Counted from the first letter of the stretch, positions 37,294 through 47,914 are shown. The stretch: DNA of 64,000 bases from Billgrantia tianxiuensis (GCF_009834345.1 NZ_CP035042.1:2418001-2482000), one strand, 5' to 3'. Program-made: numbers and translations. Notes: generated from the sequence alone by a model not told the origin.

Positions 37294-38348
37294 ATGAGGA
37301 CGGCACCTCTCTCGACGATACCCGTTCACTTATTTACCGGCTTCCTTGGCAGCGGCAAGACCACGCTGATTCGACGCTTGATCGAGCAAAAGCCGGAGGA
37401 GGAACGGTGGGCGGTCTTGATCAACGAGTTTGGCCAGGTCGGCATCGACCAGGCCATGTTCGAGGCGCGTGACGATGTGATCGTGAAGGGACTGCCCGGC
37501 GGGTGTCTGTGTTGCCAGCTCTCCTTCGTGTTACAGGCAACCCTGGTCAATCTGCTGCATCGCCACCGCCCGACCGTCTCATCATCGAACCTTCGGGGCT
37601 TGGTCATCCGGCCGGCCTGCTCGATGTGCTTCAGGGCGAGGCTTTTGCCGGGGTTCTCGAGATACGCGATGTCATCGTGTTGCTCGACCCGGCCCGGCTC
37701 GACGACCCCCGGGCGCGTGAGCACGAAACCTTCAACGACCAATTGACCATGGCCGATGCGGTGGCGTTGACCATGCCCGACAGGGTAGGGCCGGATCAGT
37801 TGAGCGCTGCCCGGCGTCATGCCGAGGCGTTGTGGCCACCCAAGAAGTGGGTGAGAGAAGCGCCTTTCGGCGAGCTGCCGATCGCGCTGTTGGTGGATGG
37901 TGGCCGGCATTGGGTAGACGCCGGGGGCGCACCGCAGAGCGATCCTCACGCCGCATTGCGTGATGTAGCGAAGCCAGCAGTGTTGCTCGATGACTTTGCC
38001 GCAGTCTTGCCATCTCCCGGGCAGCCTCAGCAGGAGAGCGGCCGGGCCCTGGGCTACCAGACTCTGAGCTGGCGCTGGCATCCGCTGGATGTCTTCGATC
38101 TCGACCGTTTGACCCAGGTGCTGGATCGCCTGCCTACCGGGCTGCGTGTAAAAGGGGTCTGGCACACGGACGCGGGATGGCGACTCTACAATCGCGGTGA
38201 GGGGAGTACGAGTCTTGCGGCAAGTGCCTGGCGCAAGGATTCACGGCTGGAGCTGATCGGCGAGCTGGAGCTCATGCCGCCCGCCGAGGAGACTTTGTCC
38301 GCATTGCAGGCATGCCGCCTACAGGACGGGGACGGCATGCGTTCATGA
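37294..38348 (+). CDS. COG0523/CobW-family GTPase, probable zinc metallochaperone (apparent frameshift near 37570)
   Basis: A G3E-family GTPase, 351 residues after adding one base. Walker A is TGFLGSGKTTL (about residues 15-25), followed by the metal-binding CxCC motif in GGCLCCQL at about 70. The frame breaks at CCC 37569-37571; one extra C joins HRHRP to DRLIIEPSGLGHPAGLLDV. The C-terminal CobW_C domain follows (LGYQTLSWRWHPLDVFDLDRLTQVLDRLP). The Zur-like box upstream points to a role under zinc starvation, as for ZigA/YeiR-type chaperones, rather than cobalamin synthesis. It ends overlapping lpxH by 6 nt (TCATGA). Confidence 0.88.
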
Positions 38349-39119
38349 GCGGCCTGGCTGGAGCGCAATCTCGCGCAACACCGGGTCGCCGTCGGGGCCG
38401 ATCTCGACCTCCCAGCCCCTGCCGGGCTGCCAGTCGCCCAGTACGATGCGTCGGGCGGGCTGGTCGTCGATCTCGATCTCGTGCACCGCAGGGCGGTGAG
38501 TATGGCCGTGGATCAGCGTGGTGACGCCATGATCGCGCATGACGCGTTCGACCTCCTCGGGAGTGACATCCATGATGTCCTCGGCCTTGTTGGAGGTCGC
38601 CTCGCCGGATTGCTGACGCAGGGCCGTAGCCAGTTGGATGCGGTCGGCCAGCGGCATGGCCAGGACCTGCTCTTGCCAGGCCGGGTTGCGTGCCTGCTCG
38701 CGAAAGGCCATGTAGGCTTCGTCGCGAGTGCACAGGCTGTCGCCGTGCATGAGCAGCACCGGTTCGTCGGCAAAGCGCAGGACGGCAGGATCGGTGACCA
38801 GTTTGGCGCCGATGGCATCGGCGAAACGGTGGCCGAGCAGGAAGTCGCGGTTGCCATGCATCAGGTAGAGCGCGGTGCCGTCGTCGGTCAATTGGCGCAG
38901 TGCCGTGGCCACGCGCAGGGCGAGGGCGGCGTTGCCGCTGGGATCCTGATCGACATGATCGAGCAGATCGTCGCCGATCCAGGCCTCGAAGAAGTCTCCC
39001 AGGATATAGAGCGTGTCGACACCGCGGGCGCGCCGGTCGAGCCAGTCGAGAAAGCCTTCGGTGACCTCAGGAGCGCCGGGGTGCAAGTGCAGGTCGGAGA
39101 TCAACAGGGTTGTGCTCAT
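38343..39119 (-). CDS. lpxH: UDP-2,3-diacylglucosamine diphosphatase
   Basis: A 258-residue calcineurin-like phosphoesterase that makes lipid X in lipid A synthesis at the inner membrane. The metal-ligand motifs occur in order: SDLHLHPG, GDFFEAWIGDD, MHGNRDFLLG, MHGDSLCTRDEAY and HGHTHRPAVH. The ATG at 39119 is placed about eight bases after GAGAG; an ATG two codons earlier is also possible. It follows ppiB on the minus strand, a common gammaproteobacterial arrangement, and its last bases overlap the convergent GTPase gene. Confidence 0.95.
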   Translation of the reverse strand: MSTTLLISDLHLHPGAPEVTEGFLDWLDRRARGVDTLYILGDFFEAWIGDDLLDHVDQDPSGNAALALRVATALRQLTDDGTALYLMHGNRDFLLGHRFADAIGAKLVTDPAVLRFADEPVLLMHGDSLCTRDEAYMAFREQARNPAWQEQVLAMPLADRIQLATALRQQSGEATSNKAEDIMDVTPEEVERVMRDHGVTTLIHGHTHRPAVHEIEIDDQPARRIVLGDWQPGRGWEVEIGPDGDPVLREIALQPGRS

Positions 39120-39191
39120 GGCCATGTCTCTCGGCTTGGGGGAGCGAGCCGCCGCACGCCCGCCCCATGCGGGCGTGCAGGCCTACGGGAA

Positions 39192-39701
39192 TCAGCTGTC
39201 GCTGGCTTCGTCCTTGACGTAGGCGCGCTGAATGATCACGTCCTCGGCGGGCACGTCGGCGTGCATGCCGCGGCGAGTGGTGTCCACGGCGGTAATGCGT
39301 TCGACCACGTCCATGCCTTCGACCACTTCACCGAAGACACAGTAGCCCCAGCCCTGGATGGACTTGCCGCTGTGGTTGAGGAAGTCGTTATCGGCCACGT
39401 TGATGAAGAACTGCGCGGTGGCGGAGTGCGGGTCCTGGGTGCGGGCCATGGCCAGGGTGCCGGTCAGGTTCTTCAGGCCGTTGTCGGCTTCGTTCTCGAT
39501 CGGGTCGCGGGTGGGCTTCTGGTTGAAGTCCTGGTCGAAGCCGCCGCCCTGGATCATGAATCCGGGAATGACGCGGTGAAAGAGAGTGCCGTCGTAGTGG
39601 CCGTCGCGCACGTACTGCTCGAAATTGGCCGCGGTCTTGGGCGCCTGGTCATGGTTCAGGGCGATGGTGATGTCGCCGAAGCTGGTCTCGAGAATGATCA
39701 T
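39192..39701 (-). CDS. ppiB: Cytoplasmic cyclophilin-type peptidyl-prolyl cis-trans isomerase
   Basis: A 169-residue cyclophilin. Catalytic-site segments [16 protein letters not shown] and the [17 protein letters not shown] region are conserved, and there is no signal peptide, fitting the cytoplasmic PpiB type. The ATG at 39701 follows AAGGA; a longer in-frame start would extend into the glnS promoter. It is divergent from glnS and upstream of lpxH. Confidence 0.95.
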   Translation of the reverse strand: MIILETSFGDITIALNHDQAPKTAANFEQYVRDGHYDGTLFHRVIPGFMIQGGGFDQDFNQKPTRDPIENEADNGLKNLTGTLAMARTQDPHSATAQFFINVADNDFLNHSGKSIQGWGYCVFGEVVEGMDVVERITAVDTTRRGMHADVPAEDVIIQRAYVKDEASDS

Positions 39702-39731
39702 CGAAGTTTTCCTTTTCGAAAGCTGCGCGCC

Positions 39732-39761
39732 TTGGCGCCGTGCAGGGCGTGGCGTTATAAT
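39732..39761 (+). promoter_or_regulatory. Sigma-70 promoter for glnS
   Basis: A perfect -10 TATAAT at 39756-39761 with TTGGCG at 39732-39737, spacer 18 bp, about 130 nt before glnS. Confidence 0.6.
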
Positions 39762-39889
39762 AGCGGTTTTGTATCGATGCGCGAAGCGCGTCGGATTCAT
39801 CGGCTTGCCGAGGCTGGGGGCGGTGCTGTTTTTTCAGGCTTTGCCCGCGCTCCGGATTCGCGTTCCAACCAGAGGCTTTTCGCTCCAAC

Positions 39890-41599
39890 ATGACCACCGA
39901 GACCGCCAGTGCGCCGAATTTCATCCGCAACCAGATCCGCGACGAAATCCAGGCCGGCCGTAGCGACAAGATCGTCACCCGTTTTCCGCCGGAGCCCAAT
40001 GGCTTCCTGCACGTGGGGCATGCCAAGTCGATCTGTCTGAACTTCGGCCTGGCCGAGCAGTTCGGTGGGGACTGTCACCTGCGCTTCGACGACACCAATC
40101 CGGCCAAGGAGGAGCAGGCCTATATCGATGCGATCAAGGAGGACGTCAGCTGGCTTGGCTTCGAGTGGGCCGGCGAGGTTCGCTATGCCTCCGATTACTT
40201 CGATCAGCTCTACGCCTGGGCGCAGCACTTGATTCGCGAGGGCAAGGCCTACGTCGACGACCTTTCGCCCGACGAGATTCGCGAGTACCGCGGCACCCTG
40301 ACCGAGCCAGGACGGCCCAGCCCCTGGCGCGAGCGCAGCGTGGAGGAGAACCTCGATCTGCTCGAGCGCATGCGCGCCGGCGAGTTCAACGAGGGTGGGA
40401 AGGTGCTGCGTGCCAAGATCGACATGGCGTCGCCCAACATCAACCTGCGCGACCCGATCCTCTACCGAATTCGTCATGCCCACCATCATCAGACCGGTGA
40501 CAAGTGGAAGATCTATCCTTCCTATGACTTCGCCCACGGCCAGTCCGATGCCATCGAGGGGGTGACCCACTCCATTTGCACCCTGGAGTTCGAGGATCAC
40601 CGCCCGCTCTATGAGTGGTTCCTCGACAACCTGCCGGTGCCGGCCAAGCCGCGGCAGATCGAGTTCGCCCGGCTCAACATGAACTACACCCTGACCTCCA
40701 AGCGCAAGCTCAAGCTGCTGGTGGACGAGGGCATCGTCGATGGTTGGGACGATCCGCGCATGCCGACCATCTCGGGCATGCGCCGCCGCGGCTATACCCC
40801 GGCATCGATCCGCAAGTTCTGCGAGATGATCGGCGTGACCCGGGCCGATGGCGGGCTGGTCGACATCGCCATGCTCTACCATGCCATCCGTTCGGACCTC
40901 GAGGACAATGCGCCGCGCGCCATGTGCGTGCTCAACCCGCTCAAGGTGGTGTTGACCAACGTAGCCGAGGGCCACGAAGAAGTGTACGAAGTGCCTGGTC
41001 ACCCCGCTCGGGAGGACATGGGCCTGCGCCGGGTGCCGTTCACCCGCGAGCTCTACATCGACCGGGAAGACTTCATGGAGGAGCCGCCGAAGAAGTTCTT
41101 CCGCCTGGCGCCCGGTCAAGAGGTGCGCTTGCGCAACTCCTACGTGATCCGCTGCGACGAGGTGATCAAGGACGACAGCGGCGAGGTCGTGGAGCTGCGT
41201 TGCTCGGTGGATTTCGACACCTTGGGCAAGAATCCCGAGGGGCGCAAGGTCAAGGGCGTGATCCATTGGGTCAGTGCCACCCATGCGGTACCCATGGAGG
41301 TGCGCCTGTACGACAACCTGTTCCTGGTCGAGCAACCCGACAAGGACAAGGACGCCGATTTCCTCGAGCATCTCAATCCCGAGTCGCTCAAGGTCTGTCA
41401 GGCCATGGGCGAGCCCAGCCTGGCCGACACGGCACCCGAGTCGCGCTTCCAGTTCGAGCGCGTAGGCTACTTCTGTGCCGACCGCCACGCCTGTCGTGAC
41501 GGCAAGCTGGTGTTCAATCGTACCGTTGGGCTGAAGGACAGCTGGGCCAAGGTTCAGAAGCAAGAAGCCCAGAAGAATGATGGCCAGAAGAAGGGCTGA
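39890..41599 (+). CDS. glnS: Glutaminyl-tRNA synthetase
   Basis: A 569-residue class I synthetase charging tRNA-Gln. The HIGH-type motif appears as [20 protein letters not shown], and the KMSKS-type loop as LTSKRKL, followed by [18 protein letters not shown]. The C-terminal beta-barrel anticodon-binding domains are complete (ending near [11 protein letters not shown]). The stop is 1 nt from the cysS start. Confidence 0.98.
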   Translation: MTTETASAPNFIRNQIRDEIQAGRSDKIVTRFPPEPNGFLHVGHAKSICLNFGLAEQFGGDCHLRFDDTNPAKEEQAYIDAIKEDVSWLGFEWAGEVRYASDYFDQLYAWAQHLIREGKAYVDDLSPDEIREYRGTLTEPGRPSPWRERSVEENLDLLERMRAGEFNEGGKVLRAKIDMASPNINLRDPILYRIRHAHHHQTGDKWKIYPSYDFAHGQSDAIEGVTHSICTLEFEDHRPLYEWFLDNLPVPAKPRQIEFARLNMNYTLTSKRKLKLLVDEGIVDGWDDPRMPTISGMRRRGYTPASIRKFCEMIGVTRADGGLVDIAMLYHAIRSDLEDNAPRAMCVLNPLKVVLTNVAEGHEEVYEVPGHPAREDMGLRRVPFTRELYIDREDFMEEPPKKFFRLAPGQEVRLRNSYVIRCDEVIKDDSGEVVELRCSVDFDTLGKNPEGRKVKGVIHWVSATHAVPMEVRLYDNLFLVEQPDKDKDADFLEHLNPESLKVCQAMGEPSLADTAPESRFQFERVGYFCADRHACRDGKLVFNRTVGLKDSWAKVQKQEAQKNDGQKKG

Positions 41600-41600
41600 C

Positions 41601-42998
41601 ATGCAGATCTACAATACGCTGACGCGGCGCAAGGAGACGTTCACCCCCATCGAGCCGGGCAAGGTGCGCATGTACGTCTGCGGCATGACCGTCTATGACT
41701 ACTGCCACCTGGGCCATGCCCGGGTGATGGTGGCCTTCGACGTGGTGACCCGCTACCTGCGCTGGCGCGGCTTCGACGTCACCTACGTACGCAATATCAC
41801 CGACATCGACGACAAGATCCTCAAGCGCGCCGAGGAGAATGGCGAGAGCATCGCGGCGCTGACCGAGCGCATGATCGATGCCATGCACGAGGACGAGACG
41901 CGTCTTGGCGTGCTGCGTCCCGATCACGAGCCGCGTGCCACGGGCCACGTGGCCGAGATCATCGCCATGGTCGAGACCCTGATCGACAAGGGCTATGCCT
42001 ATCCGGCCGCCAACGGTGACGTCTACTACCGGGTGCGCAAGTTCGAGGGCTACGGCAAGCTCAACAACCGCAACCTGGACGAGATGCGTGCCGGCGCCCG
42101 GGTCGAGGTCGACGAGTACAAGGAGGATCCGCTCGACTTCGTGCTGTGGAAGGCTGCCAAGCCAGGCGAGGCGAGCTGGCCCTCGCCCTGGGGTGAGGGA
42201 CGCCCCGGTTGGCATATCGAGTGCTCGGCGATGTCGACCTGCTGCCTGGGCGATACCTTCGACATCCACGGCGGCGGCCCGGACCTGACTTTCCCGCACC
42301 ACGAGAACGAGATTGCCCAGTCCGAAGCAGCTACCGGCAAGCCCTACGTCAACACCTGGATGCATGCCGGGGCAGTGCGGGTGAACCAGGAGAAGATGTC
42401 CAAGTCGCTGGGCAATTTCTTCACTATCCGCGAGGTGCTCGAGGTTCACGATCCGGAAGTGGTGCGCTACCTGCTGGTGGCCAGCCACTATCGTAGCCCG
42501 ATCAATTATGCCCCCGAGTCGCTGGCCGAGGCGCGCAAGTCGCTGGAGCGTTTCTACACCGCTCTCGAGGGTCTTGAGCCCGGGAGCGCCGTGGGCACGG
42601 TCGACAGCCGCTTCGCCGAGCGCTTCACCGCCGCCATGGATGACGACTTCAACACTGCGGAGGCGCTTTCGGTGCTGTTCGAGCTGGTGCGCGAGCTGAA
42701 CCGTGCCAGGAAGGAAACGCCCGACGAGGCGCCGGCACTGGCTGCCGAGCTGCGTCGTCTGGGCGGCGTGCTGGGGCTGTTCGGCCAGGATCCGCAGGCC
42801 TTCCTCAAGGGCGGCCAGGCGGCGCTGCCGTTGAGCGAAGAAGAGATCGAGGCGCGCATCGTGCAACGGGCCGAAGCCAAGAAAGCCAGGGACTTCGCTG
42901 CCGCCGATGCCATCCGCGATGAACTCGCCGCACTCGGCATCGTGCTCAAGGATTCCCGAGAGGGGACGAGCTGGGTCTTCGAGTCGCCGAAACCATAA
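41601..42998 (+). CDS. cysS: Cysteinyl-tRNA synthetase
   Basis: A 465-residue class I synthetase. It has the zinc cysteine in [19 protein letters not shown], with HLGH as the HIGH motif, further zinc ligands in the WHIECSAMS and [11 protein letters not shown] segments, and KMSKS in [13 protein letters not shown]. The ATG at 41601 lies directly after glnS, so the two are co-transcribed; an earlier in-frame start inside glnS is not needed. A hairpin separates it from the convergent DUF1853 gene. Confidence 0.98.
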   Translation: MQIYNTLTRRKETFTPIEPGKVRMYVCGMTVYDYCHLGHARVMVAFDVVTRYLRWRGFDVTYVRNITDIDDKILKRAEENGESIAALTERMIDAMHEDETRLGVLRPDHEPRATGHVAEIIAMVETLIDKGYAYPAANGDVYYRVRKFEGYGKLNNRNLDEMRAGARVEVDEYKEDPLDFVLWKAAKPGEASWPSPWGEGRPGWHIECSAMSTCCLGDTFDIHGGGPDLTFPHHENEIAQSEAATGKPYVNTWMHAGAVRVNQEKMSKSLGNFFTIREVLEVHDPEVVRYLLVASHYRSPINYAPESLAEARKSLERFYTALEGLEPGSAVGTVDSRFAERFTAAMDDDFNTAEALSVLFELVRELNRARKETPDEAPALAAELRRLGGVLGLFGQDPQAFLKGGQAALPLSEEEIEARIVQRAEAKKARDFAAADAIRDELAALGIVLKDSREGTSWVFESPKP

Positions 42999-43015
42999 CG
43001 GAGCTTCAAGGTCTG

Positions 43016-43039
43016 TGCGCCCGGCTTCGGCCGGGCGCA
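43016..43039. terminator. Bidirectional terminator between cysS and the DUF1853 gene
   Basis: A perfect 10-bp stem TGCGCCCGGC/GCCGGGCGCA with TTCG loop, 17 nt after the cysS stop and 12 nt after the convergent gene's stop. Confidence 0.75.
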
Positions 43040-43051
43040 GTCGTGTCTGGG

Positions 43052-44037
43052 TCAGGCAAGCGGCCGAGGGGGCAGCGGTATCTGCAGTGGCCAGCTGTCA
43101 TCCACGATGAACAGGCGCCGATGACGGCGGTCGCGAGCACGGGGGCCGAGCAGGGCGATTTGCACCGGAGCGGAGGGACGGGAAAAATGCTGGGCGAGGC
43201 GCGCCTCGACCTGATGTAGCGGCAGGAACGCTTCGTCCCGCGGTAGCGCCAGCCAGTGAGGCTTGACCAGCCAGACGGCGCGAGTGTTGCGGGCCAGGCC
43301 GTCGCGCAGTCGCCGCCAGTCGCACCAGTGCAGCCAATGACCGCGCAGGTGATCGGAAGCCGCTTCGTGTGGCTTCGGCATGGGCGCCTGCCAGGGATAG
43401 AACAGCACGCCGGGTATCGCTAGCTGACGCAGGATGGCGATCTCCGGGGCTGGGCCGATGTCGCGAGGATGGGTGTGCTGACGGATCGCCGTGCGCGTTT
43501 CGACTCTCTCCGTCAGGCGCAACTGATGGCGGTCGAGGTGCTCGCGTTTGGTGGCCAGACTGTCGGCGCCGCCGGGACCGATCCAGCGGGCCTGGCCATG
43601 AAGTGGGCCTGGGCCTTCCGGTAACCCCAGGTAGAACTTGATCGCCACTTCCAGATGAACCGGCGTGGGGTCGTCTCGTCGACGATAGAGCAGGTCGAGT
43701 TCGCCCAGGGTGCGCTTGCCCTGATGCACGCGCAGGTTGCTGGCGAGCAGGCGAGTGCCCGGCGCGGTATCGAGCAGGAACTGCCACAGGCGCTCGTGGT
43801 AATGCCCATGCGGCCGTCGACCGTATCGCCCACCCGGCGCTCCAACCCTTGGGGATTGGCCTCGAGCTCGCCGAGCCAGTCGTACAGGAGATCATCGCCT
43901 TCCAGGCCTAGGTCCGCGCGGCTGGGCCTGCCTGGCCAAGGGGTGCGGATCAGGTCTGGCGCCAGCACGATCCAGGCCAGATCGCGCACCAGCGGGTGAT
44001 GGCAACGGGCGAGCAGGGCGGCATCGTCCTCGGACAT
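43052..44037 (-). CDS. DUF1853 family protein (apparent frameshift near 43806)
   Basis: A 328-residue conserved protein of unknown function when one base is restored. The family pattern is visible: LVRDLAWIVLAPDL near the N-terminus, GRMGHYHERLWQFLL after repair, then the nuclease-like LGELDLLYRRRDDPTPVHLEVAIKFYL, in which spaced Asp, Glu and Lys recall a PD-(D/E)xK arrangement. That resemblance is my inference. The frame breaks at CCC 43805-43807. The ATG at 44037 is followed by SEDDAALLARCHHP. It is divergent from osmF and convergent with cysS. Confidence 0.82.
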
Positions 44038-44069
44038 GGTGGGCGTGTAGCTCCGCGTTGAGATCGTGT

Positions 44070-44099
44070 CTGACAGTCAAACTGTACACGCCTTATACT
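44070..44099 (+). promoter_or_regulatory. Promoter for the osmF-yehYXW operon
   Basis: CTGACA (44070-44075) and TATACT (44094-44099), each one mismatch from consensus, with an 18-bp spacer, 31 nt before the osmF start. Confidence 0.6.
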
Positions 44100-44130
44100 C
44101 TACTGACATTCACAACGGATGGTGGTGACG

Positions 44131-45042
44131 ATGAAACGCTCCTTGTCCAGCCTGGCGGCGTTGGCTGCCGGTTCCCTGTTGCTCGCCGCGAGCGTGCAGG
44201 CCAATGAACCGGTGACGGTATCCTCCAAGATCGACACCGAAGGTTCGGTACTGGGTCAGTTGATCATCCAGCGCTTGCAGCAGGGTGGCATCGAGACCGA
44301 GGATCGGCTGCAGCTCGGTGCCACGAACATCGTGCGCCAGGCACTGTTGAGCGGAGAAATCGACCTCTATCCCGAGTATACGGGCAACGGTGCCTTCTTC
44401 TTCGACATGGCCGACAGCGATGTCTGGCACGACGCTGACCAGGCCTTTGAGACGGTGCGCGAGCGGGATGCCGAGAACGGTCTGGTCTGGCTGATGCCGG
44501 CGCAGGCCAACAATACCTGGGCCATGAGCGTGCGCGGCGACCTGGCCCGTGAGCATGGCCTCGAGACCTTGGAGGATCTCGCCGAGTATCTTGGTGACGG
44601 CGGGGAATTCAAGTTCGCCGCCAGCGCGGAGTTCGTCGAATCGGAGCAGGCGCTACCGGCATTTCAGGAAGCCTATGGTTTCGAACTGAGCGCCGACCAG
44701 TTGCTGGTGCTGTCCGGCGGCAACACCGCTGCCACCATGCGTGCCGCCGCCCAGCAGACCAGCGGCGTGAATGGTGCCATGACCTATGGTACCGACGGTG
44801 GGCTCAATGCACTGGACCTGGTGGTGTTGGAGGACACGCTCGGCGTGCAGCCGGTCTACCAGCCGGCGCCGGTGGTGCGTGAGGAAGTACTCGAGGCTTA
44901 CCCGCAGATTGCCGAGCTGCTCGAACCACTGTTCCAGTCGCTCGATCTCGAGACGCTGCAGGAGCTCAACGCCCGGGTCGCGGTGGAGGGCCTCGATCCG
45001 CGCCAGGTTGCCGAGGAGTATCTGTCCGGGCTGCAGGACTGA
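44131..45042 (+). CDS. osmF: Glycine-betaine/osmoprotectant-type ABC transporter substrate-binding protein (OsmF/YehZ)
   Basis: A 303-residue OpuAC-type periplasmic protein. A signal peptide ends near SVQA at about residue 22. The fold shows the family motifs TVSSKIDTEGSVLGQLI, LYPEYTGNGAFFF and a C-terminal QELNARVAVEGLDPRQVAEEYL. The gene order binding protein, long permease, ATPase, short permease and the subunit lengths match E. coli YehZYXW. The ATG at 44131 is preferred; an ATG four codons earlier is possible. The ligand is presumably a betaine-like solute, though the E. coli system has low affinity for betaine. Confidence 0.9.
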   Translation: MKRSLSSLAALAAGSLLLAASVQANEPVTVSSKIDTEGSVLGQLIIQRLQQGGIETEDRLQLGATNIVRQALLSGEIDLYPEYTGNGAFFFDMADSDVWHDADQAFETVRERDAENGLVWLMPAQANNTWAMSVRGDLAREHGLETLEDLAEYLGDGGEFKFAASAEFVESEQALPAFQEAYGFELSADQLLVLSGGNTAATMRAAAQQTSGVNGAMTYGTDGGLNALDLVVLEDTLGVQPVYQPAPVVREEVLEAYPQIAELLEPLFQSLDLETLQELNARVAVEGLDPRQVAEEYLSGLQD

Positions 45043-45045
45043 CGC

Positions 45046-46212
45046 GTGGGTGAGGGCAGGCAATCTCCCAATTGGGTTCTGTTGAGTCTGATGCTTGCTG
45101 CCGTAGCCGCGTGGCTATCGCTCGACGCGGTGAGCGTGGCACCCAACCGAATCGTACCCGGCACTCCCCACATGGCGTTGGGCGTCATGGGAGGCTGGCC
45201 GGCCTGGCTGTTGGCCCTGCCCATGCTGGCCGTGGCAGTGCTGGCCTGGAAGCCCGGTCGCAAGGAGCTGAGGCTCTCGCTGGTTGCCGTGGTGACGCTG
45301 TTGGCGCTGCTGCCGCTGTGGCTTTCGGCGGCGACGGCGGTGCTGGTCGAGCCGGACATGCCGCAGGCGCGTGTCGCCATCGGTCGCTCCCTCTGGCTGG
45401 TGCTGTTCCTGCTGCTGCTGGCAACGATCGAGCTGCGCACCCGGCTCGGGTTGTCGCGCCCGTTGGGCTGGCTGCTGCTGGTGCCGATGGTCTCGAGCTG
45501 GTGGTTGTCGCTCGCGCTATGGCTGGAGCCGCTGGCTCTGCTGCGCGAGTACCAGGCGCGTAGCGACCAGTTCATGAGTGCGTTGCTGGTGCATCTGATA
45601 TTGGTCGGTGCGGCTGTCGGCGCCAGCTTGGTGCTGGCATCCCTGCTGGCTCTGGCCATGCGGCGGCATGCCGGAATCCGCCGTACGGGGTTCGCTGTGC
45701 TCAACTTTCTCCAGACCATTCCCAGCCTGGCGCTGTTCGGGTTGTTGCTGGCACCGCTTGCTTGGCTCGGTTCGCGGCTTGACTGGCTGGCGGCGTTCGG
45801 CGTCAGCGGTATCGGCTGGGCACCGGCATTCCTGGCGTTGCTCGGCTACAGTCTGCTCCCCATGGTGCGCAACATTCATGTGGCGCTGGAGGAAGTGGAG
45901 CCGGCGGTGATCGAATCGGCCCGGGGCATGGGCATGAGCCGGCGCCAGGTGTTCCTGCAGGTTCGCTTGCCGTTGGCGCTGCCGGTAGTGCTGGAGGGAA
46001 TTCGCATCACCACGGTCCAGGCGATAGGCTTGACCGCGGTGGCGGCGCTGATCGGAGCCGGCGGGCTTGGCACCTTCATTTTCCAGGGCCTGGGCCAGGC
46101 GGCCATGGACATGGTCCTGCTCGGCGCCTTGCCGATCATCGTGCTGGCACTGGTGGCAGATGCCTTGTTCGGTTCCCTGAGTGAACGCCTGCGTCCGGGA
46201 GGGGCGGCATGA
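45046..46212 (+). CDS. yehY: Osmoprotectant ABC transporter permease, long type (YehY)
   Basis: A 388-residue permease, close to E. coli YehY in length. An N-terminal half with five or six extra membrane segments precedes a standard BPD permease domain (about 180-380) with the coupling loop VIESARGMGMSRRQVFLQVRLPLALPVVLEGI. It starts at GTG 3 nt after osmF and overlaps the ATPase start (ATGA), so the subunits are coupled. The role of the extra N-terminal segments is not known. Confidence 0.9.
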   Translation: MGEGRQSPNWVLLSLMLAAVAAWLSLDAVSVAPNRIVPGTPHMALGVMGGWPAWLLALPMLAVAVLAWKPGRKELRLSLVAVVTLLALLPLWLSAATAVLVEPDMPQARVAIGRSLWLVLFLLLLATIELRTRLGLSRPLGWLLLVPMVSSWWLSLALWLEPLALLREYQARSDQFMSALLVHLILVGAAVGASLVLASLLALAMRRHAGIRRTGFAVLNFLQTIPSLALFGLLLAPLAWLGSRLDWLAAFGVSGIGWAPAFLALLGYSLLPMVRNIHVALEEVEPAVIESARGMGMSRRQVFLQVRLPLALPVVLEGIRITTVQAIGLTAVAALIGAGGLGTFIFQGLGQAAMDMVLLGALPIIVLALVADALFGSLSERLRPGGAA

Positions 46213-47150
46213 TCGAACTGTTCGACGTGACCAAGCGCTTCGGCAGCGAGACCGCGGTCGATGGCATCTCGCTGCGTGTGGAGAAGGGCGAGCTATGTGC
46301 GCTGGTCGGGACCTCGGGCTGCGGCAAGTCCACCACGCTGCGCATGATCAACCGCCTGATCGAGCATGACGGCGGCGAGATTCACCTCGATGGCCAGCCG
46401 GTGCGTAACTTCGACGAAGTCGAGCTGCGTCGGCGGATCGGCTATGTCATCCAGAGTACCGGGCTGTTTCCGCACTGGACGGTGGCACGTAACATCGGGC
46501 TGGTACCGCGCCTGCTGAAGTGGCCCAAGGCCAGGGTGCGCGAACGGGTCGAGGAACTGATGCACCTGCTTGGCCTGTCGGTTGCCGAGTTCGCCGACAA
46601 GTATCCGCGTCAGCTTTCCGGCGGGCAGGCGCAGCGGGTAGGGGTCGCCCGGGCGCTGGCCGCCGATCCGGACATCCTGCTGATGGACGAGCCCTTCGGG
46701 GCGCTGGACCCGATCACTCGTGAAACCCTGCAGCAGGAGATGCGCGAGCTTCAGGCCCGCCTGCACAAGACGGTCGTCTTCGTCACTCACGACATGGACG
46801 AGGCATTGGCCCTGGCCGATCGGCTGGTGGTGATGCATCAGGGCCGGATCGTGCAGCAGGGTAAGCCCATCGAGCTGTTGCACGAGCCTGCCAACCCCTT
46901 CGTCGAGTCGCTGCTGGGTGGGTTGGATCGCGGCCTCAAGGAGGCGGCGCTGATTCAGGTATCCGAGCGCATGCTGCCGCTGGGCCCCCGCCTGCTGGCC
47001 AGTGAGCGAATTGCCTACGGCGCGCCGCTCAGCCAGGCGCTGTCGGTAATGCTGTGGCACCGCGTGGATCGCCTGACGGTGGTCGACGAAGAGGACATCC
47101 CCATCGGCGAGCTGTCGCTACGCCGCCTGCTCGGGGCCAAGGCTTCATGA
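46209..47150 (+). CDS. yehX: Osmoprotectant ABC transporter ATP-binding protein (YehX)
   Basis: A 313-residue ABC ATPase. Walker A is GTSGCGKST, the Q-loop follows VIQSTGLFPHWTV, signature LSGGQAQRVGVARAL, Walker B ILLMDEPFGALDP and the switch histidine in VTHDMDEAL. The C-terminal 70 residues form a short regulatory region typical of the glycine-betaine ATPases. Both ends overlap neighbouring permease genes by 4 nt. Confidence 0.93.
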   Translation: MIELFDVTKRFGSETAVDGISLRVEKGELCALVGTSGCGKSTTLRMINRLIEHDGGEIHLDGQPVRNFDEVELRRRIGYVIQSTGLFPHWTVARNIGLVPRLLKWPKARVRERVEELMHLLGLSVAEFADKYPRQLSGGQAQRVGVARALAADPDILLMDEPFGALDPITRETLQQEMRELQARLHKTVVFVTHDMDEALALADRLVVMHQGRIVQQGKPIELLHEPANPFVESLLGGLDRGLKEAALIQVSERMLPLGPRLLASERIAYGAPLSQALSVMLWHRVDRLTVVDEEDIPIGELSLRRLLGAKAS

Positions 47151-47914
47151 ATCGCCAGGCGGCGGTAGCCGTGACGGGAATGCCGGTGGCCTCCTTGCGC
47201 CGCTGGCTGGCGCCGCTGGCCTGGTTGTCGCTGTTGCTGCTGCTGACGGTTGGGATGACCCACTTGGAATGGCTGTTTCGCCTGATCGAGCCGGACATGC
47301 GTCAAGTGATCTATCGCCGTGCCGGTTTCTTCACTCTGCTGGCACAGCATGTCCTGGTAGTGGGCGCAGCCTCGCTGCTGGCCGTGATCCTGGGGGTGGG
47401 AGCGGCAATTGCCGTCACGCGAACGGCCGGCCGGGACTTCCTGCCATTGGTGTCGCAGCTCGCTTCCATTGGCCAGACCTTCCCTCCCGTTGCCGTGCTG
47501 GCGCTGGCGGTACCCGCGCTCGGCTTCGGTACCTTGCCGATCATCGTCGCCCTGTTGCTGTACGGACTGTTGCCGATCGTGCGCAATACCCTGGCCGGGA
47601 TCGATGGCATCGACCCCGAGGTGCGCGAGGCGGCGCGCGGCATGGGCATGACGGCAGGGCAGATCCTGCGCCAGGTGGAGCTACCGCTGGCCGCGCCGGT
47701 GATCCTCGCCGGCATTCGTACCTCCGTCACCATCAATATCGCCACTGCCGCGCTGGGGGCCACCGTCGGTGCCAGTAATCTGGGCGATCCCATCATTTCC
47801 GGCATCGTCAATGGCAATACCGCCTATATCGTGCAGGGTGCGCTGTTGATTGGGCTGCTTGCCCTGTGTGTCGACAGCATGTTCGAGCGAATGCAGCGTC
47901 GTCCCGACGCCTGA
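47147..47914 (+). CDS. yehW: Osmoprotectant ABC transporter permease, short type (YehW)
   Basis: A 255-residue permease with about six membrane segments and the loop VREAARGMGMTAGQILRQVELPLAAPVILAGI. It forms the second half of the pore with YehY. The ATG at 47147 overlaps the ATPase stop in an ATGA junction. The 282-nt gap to the next operon holds a small CCTTCCgGGAAGG palindrome (47951-47963) and a LiuR-like site. Confidence 0.92.
   Translation: MNRQAAVAVTGMPVASLRRWLAPLAWLSLLLLLTVGMTHLEWLFRLIEPDMRQVIYRRAGFFTLLAQHVLVVGAASLLAVILGVGAAIAVTRTAGRDFLPLVSQLASIGQTFPPVAVLALAVPALGFGTLPIIVALLLYGLLPIVRNTLAGIDGIDPEVREAARGMGMTAGQILRQVELPLAAPVILAGIRTSVTINIATAALGATVGASNLGDPIISGIVNGNTAYIVQGALLIGLLALCVDSMFERMQRRPDA

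Noticed and set aside
37294..38348. Cobalamin-synthesis CobW
   Set aside because: No cobalamin genes nearby, and a Zur-like box precedes it; the COG0523 zinc chaperone group fits better.
39797..41602. Long open frame antisense to glnS
   Set aside because: It covers the complete glnS gene on the other strand, shows no family motif, and has no ribosome site.
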